Shown here one piece after another: positions 17,240 through 25,532 of a DNA stretch of 64,000 nucleotides. Origin of the DNA: Nitrospira sp. (GTDB lineage: Bacteria > Nitrospirota > Nitrospiria > Nitrospirales > Nitrospiraceae); NCBI GenBank assembly GCA_024760545.1, contig CP060501.1:3798036-3862035 (forward strand), written 5' to 3'. Every line of letters starts with the position of its first letter. Position 1 is the first letter of the stretch. The position numbers and the translations under genes were made by a program. A model generated the notes under the pieces. It saw nothing but the letters and a program-made list of their open reading frames with translations. It was not told the origin of the DNA and did not search any database.

Positions 17240-18286
17240 TTACTCCTTAGGCGAGACGCTGTTGCGTAACCGCTCCAACGAGGCCCGTTGATAGAGGTCA
17301 CTCCCTGGCTGGTTCCTCACGGCAGGCAGTGCGCTCAGCAGGGCGCGAGCCACCGCGGTTCGCGGTCCACTTAAGGAACCCCCGGTGGAGGCCATGGCTG
17401 ATGGGATCAACCGACTCAGACCGGATGTGACGCCGTGCAGTAGAACCATTCCACTCCTGGTGGCATCACCGGCTGGGTTTCCCAACGAGAGGCCTCCGGC
17501 CAAACTCGCCCCCAGCGACGCGACGTGCAGCAAGACATAGGCGGCGGTGATGGAGAGAAACAGCAGGCCGACGACATCCGCCAGAATGGAGGAGACAGAA
17601 TAGGCCTGCAGCACATGCAGACAGGCATTTCGCAGAAGGCTCGCGAGAAAGGTGATGACCGCCATGATGAGGATATTCGTAAAGACCGCGACCAGCGAGC
17701 TGGACAGCCAGTTCTCCGCATAGCGCTGCGTGACCGGAAACATCGCGCAGAAGATGAAGGCGGGTCCGACCGAGAGCAGCAGGGCGAGGCTCACTTTCGC
17801 GACGAGAAAGAGCCCCATCGCGACAAAGGCCATTACGATCGAAGCCGTGGCGCAGATTGCGCCCGCGATAAACAGTGAGAATTGCGGCATCAGTCCAGAA
17901 CTTGCTTCTGTGAACAGGGTTTCCATGAGCGTCGTAAAAGGGTCCGCCATCTGATCAATGGTCCCTCCCATCGACAGGACTCCACCAAAGGCGGAGGCAA
18001 AGGCCTCTTGAATCCCGTCTAACCCTTCTTTCACGAGGCTCCGATACTGCGGGCCGTTCACCGTGAGCCCGGTGATGAGCGCTACGCGAAACCACCGCCA
18101 CACAAGCGCGGTAACCGGTTCATGCACGTCGCCGCGCAACACCTGGAAGCCGGTCCACATCACATAGAGCGTCACCGCCGTCACTGCGATCGGTGTGAGC
18201 ACTCCGATGACGGCATCGCTGGAGGTCACGACGTAGCGGTCCAGCGCGTTGTTGACCGACTGCTCGATGTAGGTCGCCATCCCCAT
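17240..18286 (-). CDS. virB6: VirB6/TrbL polytopic channel protein
   Basis: A 348-residue inner-membrane protein with at least six hydrophobic segments, among them VIGVLTPIAVTAVTLYVMW, a run near residue 145-190 and SSILADVVGLLFLSITAAYV. VirB6 forms the inner-membrane channel of the T4SS. GAGGAC lies just before the ATG, and the gene follows virB4 by 9 bases. Confidence 0.9.
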   Translation of the reverse strand: MGMATYIEQSVNNALDRYVVTSSDAVIGVLTPIAVTAVTLYVMWTGFQVLRGDVHEPVTALVWRWFRVALITGLTVNGPQYRSLVKEGLDGIQEAFASAFGGVLSMGGTIDQMADPFTTLMETLFTEASSGLMPQFSLFIAGAICATASIVMAFVAMGLFLVAKVSLALLLSVGPAFIFCAMFPVTQRYAENWLSSSLVAVFTNILIMAVITFLASLLRNACLHVLQAYSVSSILADVVGLLFLSITAAYVLLHVASLGASLAGGLSLGNPAGDATRSGMVLLHGVTSGLSRLIPSAMASTGGSLSGPRTAVARALLSALPAVRNQPGSDLYQRASLERLRNSVSPKE

Positions 18287-18295
18287 AAGTGTCCT

Positions 18296-20809
18296 CTACG
18301 TAGCTTTTCTCCCGTTCTCACGCCGGAGGCGTTTCCGTTCCGTGATACGCTCATGGAACAGGGGCAGCCAGACTGTGGGATCATCACCCACTTCGGCTCG
18401 GATCTGGTCCAACAACGCCACGTTGTCCGTCGTGCCGGATAGGACATTCAATAGATCCGGCATGCTGCCCAGGTCGAATTGCACGATCGCGGAGCTGTGG
18501 CCCTGCTTCACGAGAAACAGGCGGCTCGCTTCCCCGAGATTCTTAATGATGTGAAATTCCGCCTCCGTGACTTTGAACCCCTCCACATAGTCCTCCCGGT
18601 CGGCGCGAGGATTGGGCAAGAAGATCTGCGTCACGCTCTGTTCGACCATTGTTTTCCCGATCGGATGTCCCAGCACGTCCGAAGGCGATTGCGTCACGAA
18701 GACGCCGAGGCCGGATTGTTTTCGAATGGTCTTCTGTTTGTTGAAGGCGAAGTCCGCGAACACCGGATCTTGCAACGGCTTCCAGAATTCCTCCATGACA
18801 TAGATGAAGGGCTCGCCCGTGATCAGCCGTTCGGTCAGATGGAGCAGATAGGCCATGATCGGGGTTCGAACTTCGGGATCATCCAGAAAGTCTGTATAGT
18901 CGTATCCGAATAATCGTGCATGGCTGGTATTGTGAGTCTCCTGCGGATTGTCGAATGCCCAACCCAGCGAGTGACCGCGGGTCCAACGCTTCAACCTCGC
19001 CCGCACACTCTGGTCGCCAGTCGCCGATAGGTTCTGGCGGAGGAGGGACAGACAACGCAGGTCCGGTGAGACTGCCTCACTCATCACCGTCTGCACGGCA
19101 TGGCTGATCTCGGTTTGCTCCTTCGCGGTGAGCCGTGGAATCTCGTCACCAGCCTGTTTGACAAGTTGCGCCACCAGCTGTTCGCAGAATTGCCAATTCT
19201 GAGGGTTGGGTTTGAGCTGAAAGGGATTGAAGCCGGTCGGTCTTCCGCGTTTCAGGGACTCATACTTCCCGCCCATCGCCCGAATGCCGATCTCCGCGCC
19301 GCGATCTTTGTCGAAGACCACGCAGCGGAGGCCCTGGTACTTGGTGGCGAAGGCCAGGAGGGACAATTCAAGCGCGGTCTTGCCCACACCCGTGCTGCCG
19401 CAGATAAATGTATTGCCGGGATACTTTTCATCGCGTGAATCCCGATCTTCCGGTGACACGTGGAAGTTGAAATAGTAGGGCTGTCCGCTCGGAGTCTTGA
19501 ACAGGGCCAAGGCTTCGCCCCAGGGATTGCCGGCTCGTTTGCCACGCGCAAAGTTGTGAAAGGGACTGAGGCAGACAAAGTTGCGGCTCGTGATCACAGC
19601 CTCGCGTGGCCGCAGACTCCAGTTGCCAGGGATCTGTGCAAACCAGGCACATTCGGGGATCACGTCGACCCGCGCCATCTTGAAACCCGGCCCATCCTGA
19701 AATGTGGCCCGGGCATCGGCGAGAGCGGTGCTCACCGATTCCAGCGTGTTGCCGAAGATCGCCAGGCTGTAATGGTACTGGCCTAGATCGATGAGCCCAC
19801 TCTGCAGATCATCCGCGGCCTGGTCCATCTGTTCGATCTCGCGCGTCGCCGCGTCTTCCGACGCGATCAAATGCCCTTTCTGGGTGGCGAGCGACTTCAG
19901 AGCCGCGCGTTTGTTAAGGCATGAGAAGCTCTGGGTTTCGATGTACTCGGCATCGCTATAGAGGAGGCCGTTATTCATGCCCGGCTCGGAGAACGGCGGG
20001 TATTCCTGCATGTCGAGAAACCCGGCGAATTTCCGCTCGCGTGGGTGCCAGATTTCCATCATGCCCGTCCGGTCGCCGAAGTGCAGGCGTGAAGTGGGAA
20101 GATACGAGGCCAGCGGTGCCCGGCGCAGGGCGATTTCCTCCCAGACTCCATTGATGAGGTAGCTGAGAAAGGCCAGCTGGTCAGAGTACACGATGTCCTG
20201 TTTCGTATAGGTTCCCAAGCGTGTGGGCCCATAGCGACTCAGACTCGCTTCGAGCTGTTTGCCCATGTCTTCCAGGATGGTCAGCTGTGCGGTTTCCTGC
20301 TCTCGTCGTTGCGCCAGGGTGCGCGTGGACATCCGAGTGAAGAAGCTCGTGATCTTGGAAGGAAACGGTCGGTACAGCAGGGACAGGTACAACTCCGTCG
20401 CCATTTGCCGATGCTGAGTGAAGGACTGATAATAACGGTCTGTCAGGCTTTGGCAGAACGGATTGGGCGAGGTGCCATGCAACCGCTCAGTGACGACTCG
20501 TCGAATTTTATGAGACCAGACGGCAAAGGATCCGCCGCCCAAGGATCGGAGAAACTGGTGCAGCGCTTCTTTGCGTAGCAGGACTTCTGAACGGTCCGCT
20601 GTTTCGAACGTGATCCCTTCCAGTTTCCAACAGGCCAGGTATTCCCCACCGGTCAATGTGATGACGGTGGGCGTGATCGCCGTCCCCAGCGGGATATAGT
20701 CACTCGCGGGAATCTGCGCGGACGCGGCTTTCGTGAGGGCGGCTCTGGTTCTCATCAACATAGGTCTATTGACACTCAACTCTTCCACTGTGATCGTCTG
20801 GTCTTCCAT
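18296..20809 (-). CDS. virB4: VirB4/TrbE secretion ATPase
   Basis: An 837-residue ATPase, the largest T4SS component. Walker A is ICGSTGVGKT in the middle of the protein, with FIYVMEEFWKPL as the Walker B region and the C-terminal family pattern (FVTQSPSDVLGHPIGKTMVEQ). The start is uncertain: ATG 20809 overlaps virB3 by 34 bases and begins close to the family's usual N-terminus; GTG 20839 is an alternative. Confidence 0.93.
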   Translation of the reverse strand: MEDQTITVEELSVNRPMLMRTRAALTKAASAQIPASDYIPLGTAITPTVITLTGGEYLACWKLEGITFETADRSEVLLRKEALHQFLRSLGGGSFAVWSHKIRRVVTERLHGTSPNPFCQSLTDRYYQSFTQHRQMATELYLSLLYRPFPSKITSFFTRMSTRTLAQRREQETAQLTILEDMGKQLEASLSRYGPTRLGTYTKQDIVYSDQLAFLSYLINGVWEEIALRRAPLASYLPTSRLHFGDRTGMMEIWHPRERKFAGFLDMQEYPPFSEPGMNNGLLYSDAEYIETQSFSCLNKRAALKSLATQKGHLIASEDAATREIEQMDQAADDLQSGLIDLGQYHYSLAIFGNTLESVSTALADARATFQDGPGFKMARVDVIPECAWFAQIPGNWSLRPREAVITSRNFVCLSPFHNFARGKRAGNPWGEALALFKTPSGQPYYFNFHVSPEDRDSRDEKYPGNTFICGSTGVGKTALELSLLAFATKYQGLRCVVFDKDRGAEIGIRAMGGKYESLKRGRPTGFNPFQLKPNPQNWQFCEQLVAQLVKQAGDEIPRLTAKEQTEISHAVQTVMSEAVSPDLRCLSLLRQNLSATGDQSVRARLKRWTRGHSLGWAFDNPQETHNTSHARLFGYDYTDFLDDPEVRTPIMAYLLHLTERLITGEPFIYVMEEFWKPLQDPVFADFAFNKQKTIRKQSGLGVFVTQSPSDVLGHPIGKTMVEQSVTQIFLPNPRADREDYVEGFKVTEAEFHIIKNLGEASRLFLVKQGHSSAIVQFDLGSMPDLLNVLSGTTDNVALLDQIRAEVGDDPTVWLPLFHERITERKRLRRENGRKAT

Positions 20810-21117
20810 GACAGGGGGCCATAGGAAATAGCGCCCCACGTCGCTCGACTCGGTCCGTGACGGAGTCGCATCCGCGCCCGCATCATCACTTGGCGCAAGC
20901 GCTGATCGTCCGTCTTCGTCGTCTGGCGCATCCAGAGCACGAGGGGAATCGCGATCAAAACGAGACCCAACGAGAGGTAGCCGCTCACGAGGTAGTACAG
21001 CCAGACCGCCAACAGAAGGGTCAGGCCACCGATCAGAATCAGCGGCATGATCGGCACGCCGCCCAACATCGCGGGCCTCGTGCAGCCGGTGAAGATGGGA
21101 TCGCGAAACTGGTCCAT
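20776..21117 (-). CDS. virB3: VirB3/TrbD inner-membrane protein
   Basis: A 113-residue protein with the VirB3 opening (FRDPIFTGCTRPAMLGGVP) and two adjacent membrane helices (residues ~24-62). VirB3 works with VirB4 in pilin handling. Its start follows the virB2 stop by one base and its end overlaps virB4. Confidence 0.88.
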   Translation of the reverse strand: MDQFRDPIFTGCTRPAMLGGVPIMPLILIGGLTLLLAVWLYYLVSGYLSLGLVLIAIPLVLWMRQTTKTDDQRLRQVMMRARMRLRHGPSRATWGAISYGPLSWKTRRSQWKS

Positions 21118-21118
21118 G

Positions 21119-21478
21119 CTAGTTGATCAACCAGGCCGCGATCCCCGCAGCGCCGCCTACCAAGATTCCGCCAATCACGACGTTACTCACGTCGGACCAT
21201 TGGGCATGACTGAAGGCCATCTTGAATCCAGCCCACATGATGGCGACGGTAAAGAGTGTCACCGCCACACTCGTCAGGACCGTTTGCACATTCTGCATCA
21301 CCGTATTGACCTTGGTGATCTGAGCCCAGGCAGGGTCCGATTCCAACAGGAGGGCCACACCGAGTAGCCACGAGGCGGTGGCGATCAAACGCCCATTCCC
21401 TTGGCTGATCCCTCTCAAGCTCCCTATCCCTGACGTCCTGTCCTTTGACTCATCCGCTCCCGTCTTCACGTCTTCCAT
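21119..21478 (-). CDS. virB2: VirB2/TrbC pilin
   Basis: A 119-residue prepilin: a long signal region ending in DPAWAQ, then two hydrophobic helices (TVLTSVAVTLFTVAIMWAGF and VVIGGILVGGAAGIAAWLIN) with a short loop, the TrbC/VirB2 pattern. I chose ATG 21478, with AAGGAAA upstream. It is the first gene of the transfer operon, so the operon promoter lies in 21479-21756. Confidence 0.88.
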   Translation of the reverse strand: MEDVKTGADESKDRTSGIGSLRGISQGNGRLIATASWLLGVALLLESDPAWAQITKVNTVMQNVQTVLTSVAVTLFTVAIMWAGFKMAFSHAQWSDVSNVVIGGILVGGAAGIAAWLIN

Positions 21479-21697
21479 CTTTTCCTTCCTTTCTATGAAG
21501 TGACATCCGTGGCGAACATGCATACCTTTCTGTGCTCGCTCTAATCGCCAAACGGGGGTGACATGTAGTGAGGTTCACATTTTGGGTCAAGCCTGTGGTC
21601 ACTACGTAGCCTCGGCGATCACATGATTGAATTGTGCCGGCGACAACAGAGGGAAGAGTGACGTACGCTAGGCATTCTTACGTGAGAGGACACACGG

Positions 21698-21731
21698 TAT
21701 TACACTTGTGGAATATGTTCTGTATGTAATA
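21698..21731 (+). promoter_or_regulatory. Candidate HigBA operator
   Basis: TATTACA (21698-21704) and its inverse TGTAATA (21725-21731) flank an AT-rich spacer just ahead of the higB ribosome-binding site GGAGG. The region also contains plausible -10 sequences. Toxin-antitoxin operons are usually autoregulated at such palindromes. The region 21479-21697 should also carry the divergent T4SS promoter, which I cannot place. Confidence 0.4.
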
Positions 21732-21756
21732 TGATTGGCGGAGGAATGTTGAGAAG

Positions 21757-22143
21757 ATGAAAGAGTGGACCGTTATTTATCGCCCGCGATTCTCAGCGTG
21801 GCTCGACCAATGTACGATGGCCCTACAAACAGAAGTTCTTGCACATGTAGAGGTGCTCAGCAGGTTAGGTCCGAATCTCGGACGGCCCCGCGTGGATCAC
21901 ATCAAAGCTTCCACGCATCCGAACATGAAAGAGCTTCGTGTTCAGTTCAAAGGTGACCCCGTGCGCATCTTGTTCGCATTCGATCCAGCGCGCCGCGCAG
22001 TCTTGCTTCTGGGAGGTACCAAGACGGGCGATAAGCAGTGGTACCGCCGCAATATTCCGCTCGCGGACAGGGAATTCAGTGACCATGTGCGGACCATGCA
22101 GATGGAACAGCGGTCAACGCACCGCAAGGAGGACTCACGATGA
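21757..22143 (+). CDS. higB: HigB-like RelE/ParE-superfamily toxin
   Basis: A 128-residue protein of the phage Gp49-like/HigB type: the N-terminal helix pair is followed by the family core MKELRVQFKGDPVRILFAFDPARRAVLLLGGTKTG and basic WYRRNIP. Such toxins are ribosome-dependent mRNA endonucleases. The conserved Arg, Lys and Tyr residues of the core are present. The 3' end overlaps the antitoxin gene by 4 bases (ATGA), toxin first, as in HigBA pairs. Confidence 0.88.
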   Translation: MKEWTVIYRPRFSAWLDQCTMALQTEVLAHVEVLSRLGPNLGRPRVDHIKASTHPNMKELRVQFKGDPVRILFAFDPARRAVLLLGGTKTGDKQWYRRNIPLADREFSDHVRTMQMEQRSTHRKEDSR

Positions 22144-22475
22144 TCACGCATCGAGATATGATGAACACGCTCCCAAAGAAACGCCGTCGTGCCATTGAGG
22201 CGCGAGCGGCGCAAATCCTCGCCGAGGAAATGACGCTCCAGGAGTTGCGTCGCGCCCTCAAGCGATCACAAGTTGCCATAGCGAAGACGCTAGGGCTTCA
22301 ACAAGCAGCTGTGTCACGGCTTGAGAATCGGAACGACTGGCGCCTCTCGACCCTTCAGGACTACGTCCAGGCGATGGACTGTGAGCTTGAAATTTATGCC
22401 CGCGAAAAGAAGCGCGGCCAACGCCGCCTGATCCGCATTCTTCCGAGACCACGGTACCGCCGTTCAGCCGCGTAA
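22140..22475 (+). CDS. higA: HigA-like XRE antitoxin
   Basis: A 111-residue protein with a central helix-turn-helix (QVAIAKTLGLQQAAVSRLENR) of the HigA2 type and an N-terminal helical segment rich in Arg and Glu. It starts on the overlapping ATGA of higB. It should neutralise HigB and repress the operon. The basic C-terminal tail (RLIRILPRPRYRR) is unusual in length but may aid DNA binding. Confidence 0.88.
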   Translation: MITHRDMMNTLPKKRRRAIEARAAQILAEEMTLQELRRALKRSQVAIAKTLGLQQAAVSRLENRNDWRLSTLQDYVQAMDCELEIYAREKKRGQRRLIRILPRPRYRRSAA

Positions 22476-22856
22476 AAGCGAACGGCCGTGAGGATCGGCA
22501 GACCGCTGTCATGGAGGCAACCCTTGCAGAGGCGTTGTCCCAGCCGTACCGCAGCATCGAGACGCCTGTCTGCCGCTGTCCCGGTGCGAATGTGTGTGTG
22601 TGCTTGCTTGCTCTTCCTCCATCACCCGCCAGCCCTGGAGCTGTCCTCGGCTCGGCGTGCTCGTTCGTGGCCTGGCCGGTTTCCGCTTGTCCTGGCTCGG
22701 CTGCATCGTTTTGGCCCACCTCCACCCGCGGGCATGTCCGCTTGCCTATCGCCGAGCCAGCCGCTCAACGGCCCCACTCCATCCCTCCTGTCGTGTGTCT
22801 GGGGTCTCCCCCGCCTATGAGAGAGCCACATTCACACTCATACAGGAGGTTTTCAC
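22476..22856. other. Intergenic region without a clear gene
   Basis: About 381 bases between higA and the next small gene. The reading frames on both strands are open because the region is pyrimidine-rich, but none has a ribosome-binding site or recognisable domain. It includes a short TG repeat (around 22592). The 3' end supplies a strong AGGAGG site for the gene at 22857. Confidence 0.5.
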
Positions 22857-23090
22857 ATGGCCACTCAAATATCACGCCCCGTTCACTCGTTTCAGTGCGC
22901 CACCGTGCGTGCGTCGATCTGGAGGAATGAGGGCGAGCGCGGCGCGTTTCACGCGATCACGCTGTCCCGCACCTTCATGGATGCCGAGGGGCATCCAAAA
23001 AGCTCCGGATCATTTGGAAAGAACGACCTCTCCGCTGTCGCGACTGTGGTCGCGCAGGCTGAGCAGTGGGTTCATGAGCACGCGGTGTAA
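22857..23090 (+). CDS. Small conserved-type hypothetical protein
   Basis: A 77-residue protein with a strong AGGAGG site 7 bases before its ATG. The sequence (FQCATVRASIWRNEGERGAFHAITLSRTFMD ... FGKNDLSAVATVVAQAEQWV) resembles a family of small plasmid- and ICE-borne proteins with a two-strand/helix pattern, but I cannot name a function. It has the same leader style (CATACAGGAGGT) as the RadC-like gene at 23582, suggesting shared translation control. Confidence 0.6.
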   Translation: MATQISRPVHSFQCATVRASIWRNEGERGAFHAITLSRTFMDAEGHPKSSGSFGKNDLSAVATVVAQAEQWVHEHAV

Positions 23091-23581
23091 TCGCATCACG
23101 GCCGCCTCTGGTCGTCGGGCCAGGGGCAGCACCCTTGCTGCCTGAAGGGAAAGATGAGACGCGCATTGGCATATGACGGTGCAGTAAGCCGCTCAGAGCT
23201 TCTAGCGTTCAGGAATCAATCCCTCCAATAGTCCCCATCACTTTCTTCATTCTCGGTTCCACATCAACGTACCCTCTCGTTCTAATCTTCTTCGCTTTGC
23301 CAGTTGCGGCATTTCTTTCAAGTCTCATCGCTCTGAAGCAGGCGCGTTTAGCTATTGTCATCGGTCGATCGGACTTGTTCGGCCATGTCAGGCCGGTGGC
23401 CTGCCGAGCACTGATCGCCTGACGCAGCGCCCGCACCAGCACAGATCTGTCACGGCCGCCGCTAAGTCCTCATCCGCTCGTGCTTATTCGGCAGTCCTCG
23501 CCCCGTCACCTCCGTTGTCCTGCACTGGCGCTTCGGCCTCTGCGAAAGCGCCAGTTCGTTCAACATACAGGAGGTGCCACC
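23091..23581. other. Intergenic region upstream of the RadC-like gene
   Basis: About 491 bases with no convincing gene. A 77-codon minus-strand frame (23209-23442) is rich in Arg/Lys but lacks a ribosome-binding site. A strong hairpin at 23524-23555 sits in the leader of the RadC-like gene. Confidence 0.45.
23524..23555 (+). promoter_or_regulatory. Leader hairpin ahead of the RadC-like gene
   Basis: A 10-base perfect stem ACTGGCGCTT / AAGCGCCAGT with a 12-base loop ends about 13 bases before the AGGAGG site at 23570. There is no U-tract, so it is more likely a leader structure than a terminator. Confidence 0.45.
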
Positions 23582-24055
23582 ATGGCCAAACAATCCGTCA
23601 ACCGACTTCCCGTTCCACAGTTCATTCCGCGCTACCGCGTCACGCTGGTTTCTGAGGGAGGTCACACCGCTCCCTGCGGTCTTCTTCGCGATTCCGCTGC
23701 CGCGGTCGCAGCGTTGCGCCCATGCTTTGCTGGTCTCGATCGCGAGCAGTTCCTCGTCTGTTGTCTTGATGCCAAGAACGCCAGCATTGGCGTGAACGTC
23801 GTCTCGATCGGCACACTCACCCTGAGCATTGTGCATCCACGTGAGGTGTTCAAGCCCGCGATCCTGCTCAACGCTTGTGCGATCATTGCCGTGCACAACC
23901 ATCCGTCAGGAGATCCCACACCCAGCCCGGAGGATCGGAAGCTCACCACACGACTGCGGGAAGCTGGAGACCTACTGGGCATCAGGCTGCTCGACCATCT
24001 CATTCTCGGTGACGACAGTCTCTATAGTTTTGCAGATCAAGGCTGGCCACTGTGA
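23582..24055 (+). CDS. RadC-like JAB/MPN-domain protein
   Basis: A 157-residue protein of the RadC family found on mobile elements. The JAB motif is complete: an upstream Glu-containing strand, then HNHPSGDPTPSPED with both His and the Asp. I start at ATG 23582 with AGGAGG upstream; a longer frame has no support. Chromosomal RadC is longer with an N-terminal HhH region, absent here. Mobile-element RadC proteins are accessory genes of unclear role. A JAB fold can also act as a ubiquitin-like isopeptidase, notable given the Ubl operon 17 kb away, but nothing links them directly. Confidence 0.85.
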   Translation: MAKQSVNRLPVPQFIPRYRVTLVSEGGHTAPCGLLRDSAAAVAALRPCFAGLDREQFLVCCLDAKNASIGVNVVSIGTLTLSIVHPREVFKPAILLNACAIIAVHNHPSGDPTPSPEDRKLTTRLREAGDLLGIRLLDHLILGDDSLYSFADQGWPL

Positions 24056-24384
24056 GGCGACAACGAAATTCTGTCGCTCTTTTCGTCGATTATTCTTCTG
24101 AGCAGCTTGCGCATGTCGACACATTAAGAAGATTCCAAGTTCCTACCACCACTGGTGGTCTGCTTCTGATACAGCGGAGGCCTAAAAAATGGGCAATATG
24201 CTGAATGGACCATGATGTGCTGTCACTCATGCGCCCAACGCGGCTTGTTTACAAAGTTATCCCCAGAAAGTGGGGACGACGGGCTGAGCGTGATGGCCTC
24301 GCTCTCGTGCTACTGGGTGCCGCATAGGCGAGTGGTGGCGGGGCTGGACGGCTACATCGAAAGAGTTTCAGTGGGCGGATCTTA
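24056..24384. other. Intergenic region before a cusA remnant
   Basis: About 329 bases with no supported gene. It contains a 7-1-7 palindrome ACCACCA-C-TGGTGGT around 24145. A plus-strand frame crosses it into the cusA remnant, but its N-terminal part has no similarity to RND proteins. Confidence 0.4.
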
Positions 24385-24705
24385 CAGTTACTTATTAGAT
24401 CTGCGCAAGCAAGGGCGCTCGGCGGAAGACGCAGCCTATGAAGGGGCATTGATTCGCATGCGGCCGGTTCTGATGACCGCGATGGTAACCAGCTTGGGAT
24501 TCGTGCCAATGGCGCTCTCAATCTCCGCTGGGCGGAGGCACAACGGCCGCTCGCGACCGTGGTAATTGGGGGACTTGTGACCTGGACTGCGCTCACGCTT
24601 CTCGTCCTTCCCACTCTGTATGTTTGGGAAGAGCGTCTCCGAGAAGCATGGACCCAAAGAAAGGAAGAAAAAGAGGTGCCAGTGCCTCATAAAACGGATT
24701 GGTAG
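24385..24705 (+). pseudogene. CusA/CzcA C-terminal remnant with a frameshift
   Basis: The frame from about 24385 reads SYLLDLRKQGRSAEDAA and then LIRMRPVLMTAMVTSLGFVP, the conserved end of a heavy-metal RND pump. Around 24531 the frame breaks: a one-base loss is needed to continue into AEAQRPLATVVIGGLVTWTA and LLVLPTLYVWEE, ending at TAG 24703-24705. No N-terminal part of the pump exists upstream. It is a dead fragment, from a different cusA lineage than the intact gene at 28646. Confidence 0.8.
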
Positions 24706-25013
24706 TGGAGAAGAACTTCACGCGTGCCGGCCATTGCAGATCGACCAAAAAAGAACGGAAATAAGCAAGCCAATAGCCCTATCTGGCCAGGAGAATTAGG
24801 CAGGTAGAAAACGAAAGGGTGTCGCTTATACAAATTATTGCGATTGCCCATCAATCAGTGATCACGAACCCCCTGACAGGCTGGATGAGGTTATTTCGAA
24901 CTCATGTGGTCACACGTCGACACTTAAGCTTGCAAGCCATCCGGCATCAGCAATCGAAGGGCAGCTGCATTAATAGAAAGACCGTTGACGATGATGTTAT
25001 GGAAGAATACACT
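24706..25013. other. Intergenic region upstream of the cus genes
   Basis: About 308 bases between the cusA remnant and the small secreted protein. It should hold the promoter for the cus run. I see no named operator such as a CusR box. The upstream in-frame extension of the next gene (from 24819) lacks a ribosome-binding site. Confidence 0.4.
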
Positions 25014-25388
25014 ATGCGTATGAGGACTAGCCGATCTCAATCTTTTCTGGCGGGCACTATCGCGGTATTCCTCTTGGCATTCAGCTTCAATGCGTACGCC
25101 TGTGTTCTGCCGTTGTCAGACATCAGCGATGCCTCGATGGCGAACGGCTGCTCGACGCCTGTCGAACAACCTAGCCGGCAATTATGTGACGCCTTCAAGA
25201 TCTTGGGAGTCGAATCCCACGCTCAGTCGGCATCGTTGCTCATGGACCATCATTGGTCGGCAGACCATACGTTGCCTACGCTTTCCACGGTGAGCCCTCG
25301 GCTCGTACAGATTTCCAGCCTATATTGCCATCTCGAATCAAGTTCTCCTCCACATCAGTCTCTTGCGAGCACAGTGCTTCGAATCTGA
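25014..25388 (+). CDS. Small secreted protein leading the cus operon
   Basis: A 124-residue protein with a signal peptide (SFLAGTIAVFLLAFSFNAYA) and a mature part containing a few Cys and many Ser/His residues, ending STVLRI. Small exported proteins with such an -LRI end often precede cus-type genes; I do not know their role. The protein at 44407-44757 has the same layout and ends SSVLRI. The start is ATG 25014; the ribosome-binding site is weak (GGAAG) and ATG 24999 is possible. Periplasmic copper handling is inference. Confidence 0.6.
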   Translation: MRMRTSRSQSFLAGTIAVFLLAFSFNAYACVLPLSDISDASMANGCSTPVEQPSRQLCDAFKILGVESHAQSASLLMDHHWSADHTLPTLSTVSPRLVQISSLYCHLESSSPPHQSLASTVLRI

Positions 25389-25532
25389 GCTTTCCGGTTC
25401 TTCCTTATATCGTTTCATCATTATTGCGTAATCTGCCCGGCGCTCTGTCCCAGCTCATGCAATCGCTTCTTCTGTAGCAGGACGAGGCCAGCGACAGTCG
25501 TGGGCAGGAAAGCTCTTGGGGAGGACCATTAC

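Noticed and set aside
23209-23442. 77-codon minus-strand basic frame
   Set aside because: No ribosome-binding site or family; only composition is unusual.
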